64,000 nt of DNA from Cordilura impudica (lineage: Eukaryota; Arthropoda; Insecta; Diptera; Scathophagidae): contig OY821518.1 in assembly GCA_963682025.1 (NCBI GenBank), positions 9,243,590 through 9,307,589 of the forward strand. The letters are read 5' to 3'. Below, piece by piece: positions 22,501 through 32,829 of this stretch. Made by a program: the position numbers and the translations under genes. The notes beneath the pieces are model-generated. The model was given only the letters and a program-made list of their open reading frames with translations. It ran no database searches and was not told the DNA's origin. Every line of letters starts with the position of its first letter. Position 1 is the stretch's first letter.

Positions 22501-22538
22501 CATATATACCCTCTGCACACTGGAGTGGAGGGTATAAT
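19505..22538 (+). mobile_element. 3-kb insertion, long copy of the GGAGGGTATAA repeat family
   Basis: Comparing the two arms of the host element fixes the edges: the right arm is split between GAAAAAA and TCACAAAAATAC. The insert begins ACAAGTAAGAGTGTTAAATT with CGGCTGTGCCGAATC and ends ACTGGAGTGGAGGGTATAA. The interior contains a duplicated block (two related copies around 22060-22190 and 22230-22370 with GATTT..GATGATTT phrases, and an echo at 52910-52985) and a GACGGACAGACGGACATCG stretch near 22388. A 73-codon frame at 21771 has no domain. No transposase or reverse transcriptase is seen. Confidence 0.65.
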
Positions 22539-22596
22539 CACAAAAATACTTTACCATTTAAGCTTTCAAAAAATGCTTGGGCACCCAATTTTTTTT

Positions 22597-23865
22597 TTTT
22601 TTTGGGATTTTTTAATTCTTTTTGAAATTATTCCAATTTAATATTATACATTATATAAAATTTTATATTTTAACAATTTTTTCATTTAAACTTTTTTTCA
22701 ATATGTTCATATGTTCATCTACTTGAACAAATTCCCATACCATACAACGTCACGCCGTCCTTATATAGTACCAAACTTAAAATTAAGCTTTTTTAAATTG
22801 CTCAACCATTAAAAAAAGTTAAATTTTCACTTTTAAATCTAAAAAAATAAAAACGAAGTATTTGAGACTTTAATCATTTTCGATTCGAAAAACACAATTA
22901 ACTTATTTTCATTTATTATTATAATTTAATTTATTTTCAAATATTTTTCATAAATTTGAAACTAACCTAAAAGAAGTTTTTTTGTTTCAAATTTAAAATT
23001 TTGTTTTAAATGTATTTCAAAATAAGTTTTGTATTGTCTGCATTAATTTTTCCAGCTTTTTGTAGTTAGAGAGTAATTGTTTATCTTTTAAATACTTTAC
23101 TACTTTCTTAAGTACTCGAAGTTACAAAAGTGCTAAAAACAATAAATTGTAACTGGTAACGAATATAATTTATGTTAATTGAAAGTCATTATTATTCAAA
23201 ATAAAGGAATCAAAAATAAACATAAAACCATAGAATGAATGAGCATCTTATTCAAATATTAATATTTCCAAACTACTTTCTTATTCCACATAATTTTGGG
23301 TGTATATAAAAAAAAAAACAAACAACAACACATTTTGTTTTCATTTAAATCTTTTACTGTGAAAGATATTATTACAACACGATATTGGGATTTGAAAACA
23401 TTTACATATCTTCTACGAAAGAAAGTCCACGTTTTTTTTTTTAGTGCAATTGAATGTCAATAAGTTTTTTTTTTGGATACAATGACATCCAAACGACCTT
23501 TACTTTGTATAAAATAAACGTCCACTAAATATTTGAAATGTTTGATTTTTTTGTGAAATTTCCATGATGAAAAATATTTGGTTCTCGTGTACAAGCATTA
23601 AAATTAAAACACCCATACATACGAAAAAATATATGAATATTTCTACGGCAAACTTTTTTTATTAATTTTTCAGTCAAAGAGTCCTACAGGATATTTTTTT
23701 GTTGTTTTTTGTCTACAGTTATGACCTTTAAATTGTATCTTAAGGTCACACAAGTATAACCGAATTGCGAATTGTGCGTTAAAAAATCGAATTTTAATCA
23801 TATACAAATATGAATTTTTGTCAGATACATTTCATTTCACAATTTAATTTGTTAACTTTACTTAC
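22597..23865. other. gene-free intron stretch
   Basis: The end of duplication unit B reappears at about 22600-22712. The rest is AT-rich first-intron DNA with no supported exon. Confidence 0.5.
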
Positions 23866-23905
23866 TTCCTAAAATGCTTCCCCTAGCTGGTACTTCTTGT
23901 GGCAT
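23866..23905 (-). CDS. SLC17-type transporter, first coding exon
   Basis: A minus-strand ATG at 23905 opens MPQEVPARGSILG and after 40 bases meets a strong donor (GGAA|GTAAGT). Thirteen codons plus one base leave the reading frame in exactly the phase needed by the exon at 2467, whose first two bases complete a Lys codon, giving a junction ILGK followed by CVPARYILAF. SLC17 proteins have a short hydrophilic N-terminus before the first membrane helix, as here. Support is the start, the donor and the phase match; there is no transcript evidence, and the exon is short enough to arise by chance. If right, intron 1 is about 21.4 kb. Confidence 0.6.
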
Positions 23906-25286
23906 TTTTCAATAATTTCACTTTTGTTTTCTTTAATATTTAATTCATAAATTTAATTTTTCTTAAAAACCTTTTATTTTTTTAATCTTTTACATTTAAA
24001 CTCAACTGGTTGTGTACTTTTATTTCTTTCCGTTTAACAACAATCTTCGCCAACTGTATTTTAACAACTACCACTGAATTCTGGATAACTTTGAGCTTTT
24101 TGTTGGTTGGCGGTATTTGTATATCACACAGAACAATGTTAAATTTCAAATTCGTTATATTCATTCTCTTTCTGTCTCTTATATACAGTGTGTATCTAAT
24201 GTGAAACTCTTTTACCTCTTAAATTTAAATGTAAACACACAAAAATTCTTTTATTATCCCGTACCACTTGTTGGGAAATGTATTTATTTATGTTTGTTCC
24301 ATCTGTTCCAATATATAGTTTTATTTTTTTTTTTTTTTTCAGATCTTTAAAAACGTTAATATATTTTTCGGTTCTCCTAAATTTATTATTATAAATAAAT
24401 ATGGAATTTATGGTATAATCAAATGGAGAAAATCGGTTTATTAAACAAAGAATTTCCTTTAATGAATAAAAGCTTTATATTAAGTTTAGTTTGCGTTAGC
24501 TTTTCGTTTTGACTATAAAGAAAAATTTAAATATAAGAAATTGAACTCAATTATTTCATACTTTTATTACGTTTACATTAAATAATAAATAATTTAATTT
24601 GGTTTTTCTATATGCCACAAGATTGGTTGTTAATAGGTTTTTTGTTCAGAACTTTAAAAGTTTTAAGAGTTTATAAAAACTAGTCTCAACTTATTATAAC
24701 TCGTAGTTGTTTGTTGTGATCTTAAGATGACTGTACTGTAACATATCATATCATATTAACCCTTTTAAAATTAAAGCTAAAATAACAATGTACACAATTA
24801 AATCAAAACGAATTTATTTCATAAGCCATATTAACTTGTGTTAAATAGTGGAAAATAATGTTAAAAAAATTCAATAAGAACAAACCTTGAATGAAGCTAA
24901 TGTAGTCATTGGGTTCGAAAGTTCTCAAAAATAATATAATAATAAACAGAAAAAGTTGATGACTTACAATTTTAAAATATATTTAAAAAAACAAAAAAAA
25001 AAAAATTCTTAATCTCTGCAAGGTTCACTTTAAAATGTATGATCGTTATTTATTGGTTGTTATCAATAAATTTTATGTTTTATGACTTAGATATTCTAAA
25101 TTGAATGAAAGAAACAGAAAAATGTTAGCAGTACAAATCGTTATAATATGAACTAGGGTTACCATTTCCATTTTAAGAATAAAAGCACATTCAAACTTAA
25201 ATTAAAATAGTATGTCAGATTTACAATAATTTTAATACACACATATGTATATAGAGTTTAGCCAATTTTGACTTTTCAACTCAAAT
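23906..25286. other. presumed 5' region of the transporter gene, no other gene seen
   Basis: This lies upstream of the proposed start on the minus strand, so it should hold the 5' UTR and perhaps the promoter. I cannot identify a convincing TATA/initiator pair. Small overlapping frames at 23982-24350 have no domain. Confidence 0.35.
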
Positions 25287-26055
25287 ATCTGTGGTTTTCT
25301 GGAATAACCCCATATGTCCATTTTTGTCAGTTTTGAGTTAACGATGCCAAATATATTAATTTTTAATGCTCTTTACATGTGTTAATTTTTTTTTAAAAAA
25401 ATATTGACCATTTCTGAGTTTTTTCTTTAAATAACGACGTAACTTAAATTTTTATTAAATTAATTTGCAGCACTAACGACGTATGTCAACCTACGTTTGA
25501 TCGCTGACAAATTATTTTCTCAGAAAACGGCACATAGTGACATACGTTGTTATTAATGAAAAAAAAAATTTCAAAATAATTTTGAATTATTTTTCAGTTT
25601 ATAACCACTTATGAAAACTTGTGTGTTTATTTCTGTTATTTTTTGACACTATTATTCTTTATACGTTGTTATATTCTCATCCTAAGTCCCGTTAACTTTT
25701 TGTTGACGAAAAAAAATCCATTTTCCAAGCAACAACTACTTATGTCTACATGGATGGTTGCATAGGTAGTTTTCTTTTTCAAAGAAAATGACGTTTGTCG
25801 ACATAAGTTGTTTTATCTGCACACACTTTAAGTGTTGTTAACATATTGTTTTTCGTCCTTCTCTAGGATCTATTCCTCTGAAGATTATTGACTCAAAATT
25901 TTATATAAAGTATTTATTGCCCATATCTACAGGACTGTTAAATAAAAAGCTCTAAAAACTTTATATCGAGCCCATAATTTCAAATATAACGTTTTTTGGC
26001 TCCCCTGCACATTTTGATTTTATGACATATGCGGTTATTCTAGAAAACCACAGAT
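25287..26055. mobile_element. inverted-repeat element, ~770 bp
   Basis: The left end ATCTGTGGTTTTCTGGAATA with a following CATATGTC is matched, inverted, by GACATATG and TATTCTAGAAAACCACAGAT at the right end, about 32 bp with two mismatches. The interior repeats the ACATACGTTGTTATTAAT and GACATAAGTTGTTT themes but has no coding capacity. It is probably a MITE; target duplication not fixed. Confidence 0.55.
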
Positions 26056-26154
26056 TTATAAGATAACTTTCTTAAAAAGTTACTTAATGCATTAAGGAAA
26101 AATTTACAAAAACCTTTAACATTAAAAAAATCATATGAGTCCGATCACAGGGGA

Positions 26155-28259
26155 GATGTGTAAACATCTAGTAATTAAAGATTTTTTTATGGAACTTTTT
26201 TTAAACTCAAATAGAATCGTATCTATGTATCACTTATAGCAACCAACTGCGGGGCTCTGCTAATATAAAAATATTTATTATTATTTATTATTTCAACTGG
26301 TTAATTTTTAAGTTTTCATTTTTCGTTTTTCATTTTTTATTTTTCGTTTTGCGTTTTTCATTTTTTATTTTTATTTTTATTTTTCACTTTTAATTTTTTA
26401 TTTTTCATATTAATTTTTCATTTATAATTTTTATTTTTTCATTTTTTATTTATATTTTTCATTTTCATTTTTCGTTTTTAATTTTTTTTTTTATTTTTTA
26501 TTTTTAAGTTTTAATTTTTAATTTTTCTTATTTTATTTTTCATTTTTAATTTTTTATTTTTTATTTTTCAATTATTATTTTTCTTTTTTAATTTTTTATT
26601 TATCATTTATTTTTCATTTTTCATATTTCATTTTTCATTTTTTATTTTTCCTTTTTTTAGTTAAGTTTTAAAAGTGGTGAATTAAAAAAATAAAATAAAT
26701 AAATAAAATAACAATTTTATAAAACGACCTTAAGCCTGTTTTTAATTATTATATCAAATGGTTAATTTTTCATTTTTCGTTTTTCATTTCTTATTTTTAA
26801 TTTTAATTTTTCATTTATTGCATATTGCATATTTAATTTTTTAATTTTAATTTTTAATTTTTCGTTTTTAATTTTTCATTTTTTATTTATAATTTTTTTT
26901 CATATTTTATTTTCATTTTTCTTTTTTAATTTTTTATTTAGCATTTTTCATATTCATATTTCATTTTTCATTTTTTATTTTTCATTTTTAATTTTTCGTT
27001 TTTCATTTTTTATTTTTAATTTTTTATTTTTAATTTTTCATTCTTCATTTTTTGTTTTTCATTTTTCATTTCTCATTTTTTATTTTTAATTTTTCATTTT
27101 TCGTTTTTCATTTTTTATTTTTTATATTTAATTTTTCTTTTTTAATTTTTTATTTTTCAGATTTTATTTTTTATTTTTTAACAGTGACAAAAAGATTATC
27201 GTTTTATAAAATTGTTAATAAAAAAATAAAATAAATAAATAAAATAACAATTTTATAAAACGACCTGAAGCCTGTTTTTAATTATTATTTCAAATATTTA
27301 ATTTTTCATTTTTCGTTTTTCATTTCTTATTTTTAATTTTAATTTTTCATTTGTTGCATATTGCATATTTCATTTTTTAATTTTAATTTTTAATTTTTCG
27401 TTTTTAATTTTTAATTTTTTATTTATAATTTTTTTTTCATATTTTATTTTCATTTTTCTTTTTTAATTTTTTATTTAACGTTTTTCATATTCATATTTCA
27501 TTTTTAATTTTTCGTTTTTCATTTTTTTATTTTTAATTTTTCATTCTTCATTTTTTGTTTTTCATTTTTCATTTTTAATTTTTTATTTTTAATTTTTCAT
27601 TTTTCGTTTTTCATTTTTCATATTTTATTTTAAATTTTTTATTTTTAATTTTTTATTTTTCATTTTTCGTTTTAATTTTTTTTTATTTTTATTTTTTTTT
27701 TTCATTTTTCATGTTTTATTTTTCGTTTTTCATTTCTGATTTTTCATTTTTTATATTTCAGTTTTTATTTTTTATTTTTATTTTTCATTTTAATTTTTTC
27801 TTTTTCATTTTTCGTTTTTCGTTTTTTATCTTTTATATTTCGTTTTTGTTTTTCATTTTTTATTTTTCATTTTTTATTTTTCCTTTTTCATGATTTATTT
27901 TTCATTTTTGTTTTGTTTTTCATTTTTCATATTTATTTTTTATTTTTCAATTATGTTTTATTTTTAATTTTTTATTTTTAATTTTTCATTTTTAATTTTT
28001 TATTTTTCATTTTTAATATTTTATTTTTCATTTTTTATTTTTAATTTTTTATATTTAATTTTTCATTTTTCATTTTTTATTTTTCAGATTTTATTTTTTA
28101 TTTTTTAACAGTGACAAAAAGATTATTACATATCGTAATTTTTTCACCAATACAATCATAAATCACACCAATTTTTTCTTACTTCTTACACTGTTTTTGT
28201 AATTGTATTGTGAAATAGATTTTTACCCCACCGCGCGTGTAGATGGTTGTTTACACATC
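26155..28259. mobile_element. repeat element with short TIRs and heptad core, inverted relative of 2707-4702
   Basis: Left end GATGTGTAAACATCT, right end TGTTTACACATC. The left flank contains CAACTGCGGGGCTCTGC, the right flank AATTGTATTGTGAAATAG and ACCGCGCGTGTAGATG; both flanks match the element at 2707-4702 in opposite orientation. The core is T-rich heptads in three blocks (about 26300-26660, 26765-27180, 27300-28110). The blocks are separated by near-identical spacers with AATAAAATAACAATTTTATA (about 26690 and 27235), so a roughly 540-bp subunit was also duplicated. Frames through the core give Phe-rich nonsense. Confidence 0.65.
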
Positions 28260-28682
28260 AAAAACATAAAATAAAATGTTAATTGCACAATACAAATTTC
28301 GTAGCGAAGCACGACAGGACATACTATTTCTATATAAAATAAGCGTAAAATCTTAACGGTATTTGTTTTTGTAGATTATAAGCAAACAACTAATTATGTT
28401 AACTAGCGGCAAATCTCTCATTTTACTTGCTTTTGCATGAAATGTATGTCTTGCATATTAATATCATTTTACACATAACTGTATATGTCTTCATTCGGAG
28501 ACGGCTGTCTTAAATCGGTTATATAATCCTAAATTATACTGCAGAACATCCCTCTCATTAATACTCTTATGAAAACATTTTAGTTAAATTTGCAATTTTC
28601 ATATCGGTTTGCAAGTGAATATTTTTAAATATTTATAACAACGAAATCAATATACATTTATATTTTTCGTTATTAATATAAA
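28260..28682. other. gene-free spacer
   Basis: AT-rich, includes ACAAATTTCGTAGCGAAGCA near 28294, a phrase with DINE-like flavour. No exon. Confidence 0.35.
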
Positions 28683-29060
28683 CTAGCAGATTCCAGCCCT
28701 CGAAATTCGAGTGCAAATTCTAGGAGATTTTATTTTTTCCTTAAATAAAGACCCTAAAGGTATGCTAATTAATTATAGCCAATTCAGAAAGGAACACAAA
28801 AAAACAAACTCATTTTTATTACAAACACATTAACAGATTTAATAAACACACGCATACCATTGTATAATTTTATGTATGTGTTAGTAGCAACTTTAAATGC
28901 AATTTACTCTAAATAAAGGAAAAAATTTAAAAATCTGTAAATCTACAAAACGGCTAAAAAGAAATACCTTTCAAATAATATACGTTTGGTCGAAATCGGG
29001 ATAAAACGGTACAACAAAACATCATTCACAGGAAATCGCCTAGCCTATTAATATTATAGA
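28683..29060 (-). mobile_element. non-autonomous Helitron (family 1), copy 5
   Basis: Minus-strand 5' end TCTATAATATTAATAGGC; 3' end with the perfect hairpin CTCGAATTTCGAG, twelve bases and CTAG, inserted between A and T. It is full length and one of the best preserved copies. Confidence 0.9.
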
Positions 29061-29852
29061 TTTTTTAGTTCGATTATATCAATACAAAGTAATGGAGATT
29101 TTTCATATATTGAGTAAGCTATGGGAAATGCAAAGATTCCTAACATTAAATAGTGACAGCATCAAATATTTTTAACTTTATATCAAATGTTATCATTTTG
29201 ACCTACGACAATGACAACTAACTTTATTATATTTTTGATTTTGTTTATACCTTTGCCTACTTTAGAAAAGGATGTTTTGGTGGGTTGTCATTGTTGTATT
29301 GTGTGTGCAAAAAGTCTCTAACCATGAGAATTAAAAGTAAATATAAATTTATTGAAATTAAACTGGCTTGAGAACAAGAAACACAACATCAAATAACTTT
29401 TTTTATATTCACAATGTTAGTTTTGTGTTTATGACGAACATTATTCTGGCAGATTATGAATAATGTATAACTCTGATGAAATATAATGGTGCAAATTTTA
29501 TTCTAAAGAGCAATTTTTTTCACAATAAAAGAGCAATATTAACCCTTTTGTACTAACCTAACCTGTTTGGCTCAAAAACTGATCAACTGACGAAAAAGAG
29601 TCTGAAATATGTGTTCAATTAAAAAGTAAAGAGAAACTCTTGTCATAAAAAAGGCAAAAAAAAAACCTTTAGTTTGGTCACGCAATTGATTTAATTCCAA
29701 ATATTTTGATTTCAAATTCAATTCAGAATTCCTTATTGATAAAAGCTTTTTATTTTATAAATTTTTATTGTAGATTTCTGTTCGAATATAATTAATTCAA
29801 ACATTGCGCATGACAATATAATAAACATATCAAACAGATTTACTTTTTCTTC
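29061..29852. other. gene-free spacer
   Basis: AT-rich, nothing supportable. An 83-codon frame at 29733-29984 runs into the next element and has no domain. Confidence 0.4.
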
Positions 29853-29860
29853 ATGTACAG

Positions 29861-30704
29861 TAGGACGTTTCACCAAATACGTTTTGTTTTTTTTGATTTT
29901 TGCAGCTCTTGAAGAGGAATATGAATTCTTATAGGCCAAAAGATTTTTGAGTTTATTTTTAAGATTGTTTTGGGGTCGCTGCAAAGGGTTTTATCCAAAA
30001 AATAAGGTTTTGAATATTGTTTCTCCTTTACTTTATTTTCACAAAACTACATCAATCACTTATTATTATTATTATTATTTATTTATTTCGAATTCCCATA
30101 CAACAAGACATAAAATCTTATAATTAAAGTACAGGATTAGTACTAGGTACATAGTAGTAAGGAAATTTAACATTGTGTATAATAACAATTAAAAATAATA
30201 AAAAATATAATAACAAAATAAAATAATTATAAAAAAGTTTAATGTAAAAATTAGTTATTTAAAAGCGATTAAATTCTGAAGAATTTCAGCCTGCAAATAA
30301 AAATTATCCACGGTATTAGTTTAAGGGTCACTTTGGTGACCTTAAAAGATTTTAATATTTTCGAAGTTCAAACCCCAATTACTCGAGAAGTTGCCAATAT
30401 TTGGTATTAAAATTAAATACGCCAGGTAGGTTTTCGAAATACCTTTCTTTTGAACCCCATCACATGAAATTTCATATTTTGGTAAAAATTTCATGTTTCA
30501 CTTAACTTTTTTTTATCTGGTTTTTTGAAAAAAAAAAAAAAAAAATAGAACAATTTTATAGATCATAACCTATTATTTGATAAAAATCGATTTGAACGAT
30601 CCCGTACCACCGATCTAAAAAAATTTCATTAAAATTAAAAAAATAATTCATATTCGGCTTAAAGAGTCGAAAAAATGAAAAAACGTTTTTGGTGAAACGC
30701 CCTA
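29861..30704. mobile_element. hAT-like MITE with 8-bp target duplication
   Basis: The left end TAGGACGTTTCACCAAATAC and the inverted right end TAGGGCGTTTCACCAAAAAC match, with looser inverted similarity for about 70 bp. Flanking octamers are ATGTACAG (29853-29860) and ATGTCCAG (30705-30712), one mismatch, fitting the 8-bp duplication of hAT transposons; TAGGG ends also fit. No transposase is present. Confidence 0.75.
30060..30300 (-). mobile_element. 3' end of a non-LTR retrotransposon (tentative)
   Basis: On the minus strand the segment ends GTATGGGAATTCGAAATAAA followed by TAA/TTAT repeats, the kind of 3' untranslated end and short-repeat tail seen in Jockey/R1-type LINEs. No reverse transcriptase coding sequence is present, so this would be a 5'-truncated copy nested in the hAT-like MITE. 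Confidence 0.35.
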
Positions 30705-30904
30705 ATGTCCAGGTAACCGGCACATTTTTAGCTCGGAAGAGAAATATCTATTGAAATAACCAAGAATGAGTGAGAATTAAATTTAATTATACATCGATGA
30801 CTATTAAGCTACTTTATTCAATATTTTGTTTTTGTGTGAAACACTTATGTTCCAATTATACATTATTATTTATTTCTAAAAAAAATTAAAACCAGTGTTG
30901 CTAT

Positions 30905-31020
30905 TTTAGCATTTTAGTTGCTAGATTTAGCAACTTTTTTTGTCGTTTAGCATCCAAAATTTATGAAAAGATGCTAGATGCTAACTTAGCATCTTTTATT
31001 AACAAAAAGTTGCTTTTAGC
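30905..31020. repeat. cluster of TTAGCA motifs
   Basis: TTAGCA or its variants (TTTAGCAT, GATGCTAGATGCTAACTTAG) recur some ten times in about 115 bp. It lies directly before the higher-order heptad array. Confidence 0.7.
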
Positions 31021-32720
31021 ATCTTTGAAAATTGAAAAATTAAAACTGAAAACTGAAAATTGATAAATAAATAATGAAAAATGAAAAGTGAAAAATGAAA
31101 AATTAAAATAAAAATGAAAATGATAAATGAAAAATGAGTGATGAAAAATGAAAAATAAAAAATTTTAAATTTCAGATTAAATTTTAAAGAAAAATGAAAA
31201 TTGAAAAATGAAAAGTGAAAATTGAAAAATGAATTAAAATATAAAATGAAAAATGAAAAATAGAAAATGAAAAATTAAAAATAAAAAATTAAAATTGAAA
31301 AATTAAAACTGAAAACTGAAAAATGAAAAGTGAAAAATGAAAAATTAAAATAAAAATGAAAATGATAAATGAAAAATGAGTGATGAAAAATTAAAAATAA
31401 AAAATTTTAAATTTTAGATTGAATTTTAAAGGAAAAATGAAAATTGAAAAATGAAAAGTGAAAATTGAAAAATGAATTCAAATATAAAATGAAAAATGAA
31501 AAATAGAAAATGAAAAATTAAAAATGAAAAATGAAAATTGAAAAATTAAAACTGAAAACTGAAAATTGAAAAATGAAAAGTGAAAAATGAAAAATTAAAA
31601 TAAAAATGAAAATGATAAATGAAAAATGAGTGATGAAAAATTAAAAATAAAAAATTTTAAATTTTACATTAAATTTTAAAGGAAAAATGAAAATTGAAAA
31701 ATGAAAAGTGAAAATTGAAAAATGAATAATGAAAAATTAAAATATAAAATGAAAAATGAAAAATAGAAAATTAAAAATTAAAAATGAAAAATGAAAATTG
31801 AAAAATTAAAACTGAAAACTGAAAAATGAAAATTGAAAAATAAATAATGAAAAATGAAAAGTGAAAAATGAAAAATTAAAATAAAAATGAAAATGATAAA
31901 TGAAAAATGAGTGATGAAAAATGAAAAATAAAAAATTTAAAATTTTAGATTAAACTTTAAAGAAAAATGAAAATTGAAAAATGAATAATGAAAAATTAAA
32001 ATTTAAAATGAAAAATGAAAAATGAAAAATAGAAAATGAAAAATGAAAATTGAAAAATTAAAACTGAAAAATGAAAATTGAAAAATAAATAATGAAAAAT
32101 GAAAAGTGAAAAATGAAAAATTAAAATAAAAATGAAAATGATAAATGAAAAATTAGTGATGAAAAATGAAAAATAAAAAATTTTAAATTAAATTTTAAAG
32201 GAAAATTATAAAATAAAAAGTGAAAATTGAAAAATGAATAATGAAAAATTAAAATTTAAAATGAAAAATGAAAAATAGAAAATGAAAAATTAAAAATGAA
32301 AATTGAAAAATGAAAATTGAAAAATGAAAATTGAAAATTGAAAAATAAATAATGAAAAATGAAAAGTGAAAAATGAAAAATTAAAATAAAAATGAAAATG
32401 AAAAATGAGTGATGAAAAATGAAAAATAAAAAATTTTAAATTAAGTTTTAAAGGAAAATTGAAAATTGAAAAATGAAAAGTGTAAATTAAAAAATGAATA
32501 ATGAAAAATTAAAATTTAAAATGAAAAATGAAAAATAGAAAATGAAAAATTAAAAATTAAAAATGAAAAATGAAAAATGAAAATTGAAAAATTAAAACTG
32601 AAAAATGAAAATTGAAAAATAAATAATGAAAAATTAAAAATTAAAATAAAAACGATAAATGAAAAATGAGTGATGAAAAATGAAAAATAAAAAATAAAAT
32701 AAAACAAAAAAAAAAAAAAA
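31020..32720. repeat. heptad minisatellite with ~250-bp higher-order repeat
   Basis: A-rich heptads (AAAAATG, AAAAGTG, AAAATTG) are organised in a longer period. The landmark GAGTGATGAAAAAT (TAGTGATG in one copy) occurs at about 31136, 31378, 31628, 31909, 32154, 32407 and 32668, spaced 242-281 bp. Each unit also contains AAAATTTTAAATT and AATTAAAATAAAAATGAAAA. Seven units amplified as blocks rather than as single heptads. Confidence 0.9.
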
Positions 32721-32749
32721 AAAAACAACAATTATCACAATGTTCAATA

Positions 32750-32790
32750 AATCGCTGATGAAGGCTGAAATGTCAGAAACCGGTCCGATT
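32750..32790 (+). ncRNA. hammerhead ribozyme motif, copy 2
   Basis: Same architecture as copy 1: AATCG, CTGATGA, GGC/GTC stem II with TGAAAT loop, GAAA, ACCGGT, GTC, CGATT. The one difference inside the motif (GCC to GTC) changes a G-C pair to G-U, so the helix is kept. Homology begins about 25 bp upstream (AACAATTATCACAATGTTCA) immediately after an A-run and lacks the tRNA-like part; downstream the sequence differs from copy 1 after about 6 bp. The A-A opposition at the base of stem II is shared, so it predates the split of the two copies. Confidence 0.7.
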
Positions 32791-32829
32791 AAGAATACAG
32801 TGCAGTTATGAATTTTTGAAATACATGCT

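Larger units (their letters stand above)
17151..22596. mobile_element. DNA element with long (~550-bp) inverted repeats, interrupted by a 3-kb insertion
   Basis: The left arm from GGGTGGCCCAAAA to about 17655 is repeated inverted from about 19040 to 19504 and, after the insertion 19505-22538, from 22539 to about 22590 (ending GCTTGGGCACCCA). Shared landmarks include TTCCGATGCATAACTGGCAA and ATTTCACAAAATGGGTACAA. A broken gene (17850-18455) sits between the arms. The element lies inside unit B of the segmental duplication. No clean target duplication was found. Confidence 0.75.

Noticed and set aside
27052..27893. Phe/Ser-rich hydrophobic frames as membrane proteins
   Set aside because: Translations of TTTTTCA-type heptads; the same happens in every heptad array here.
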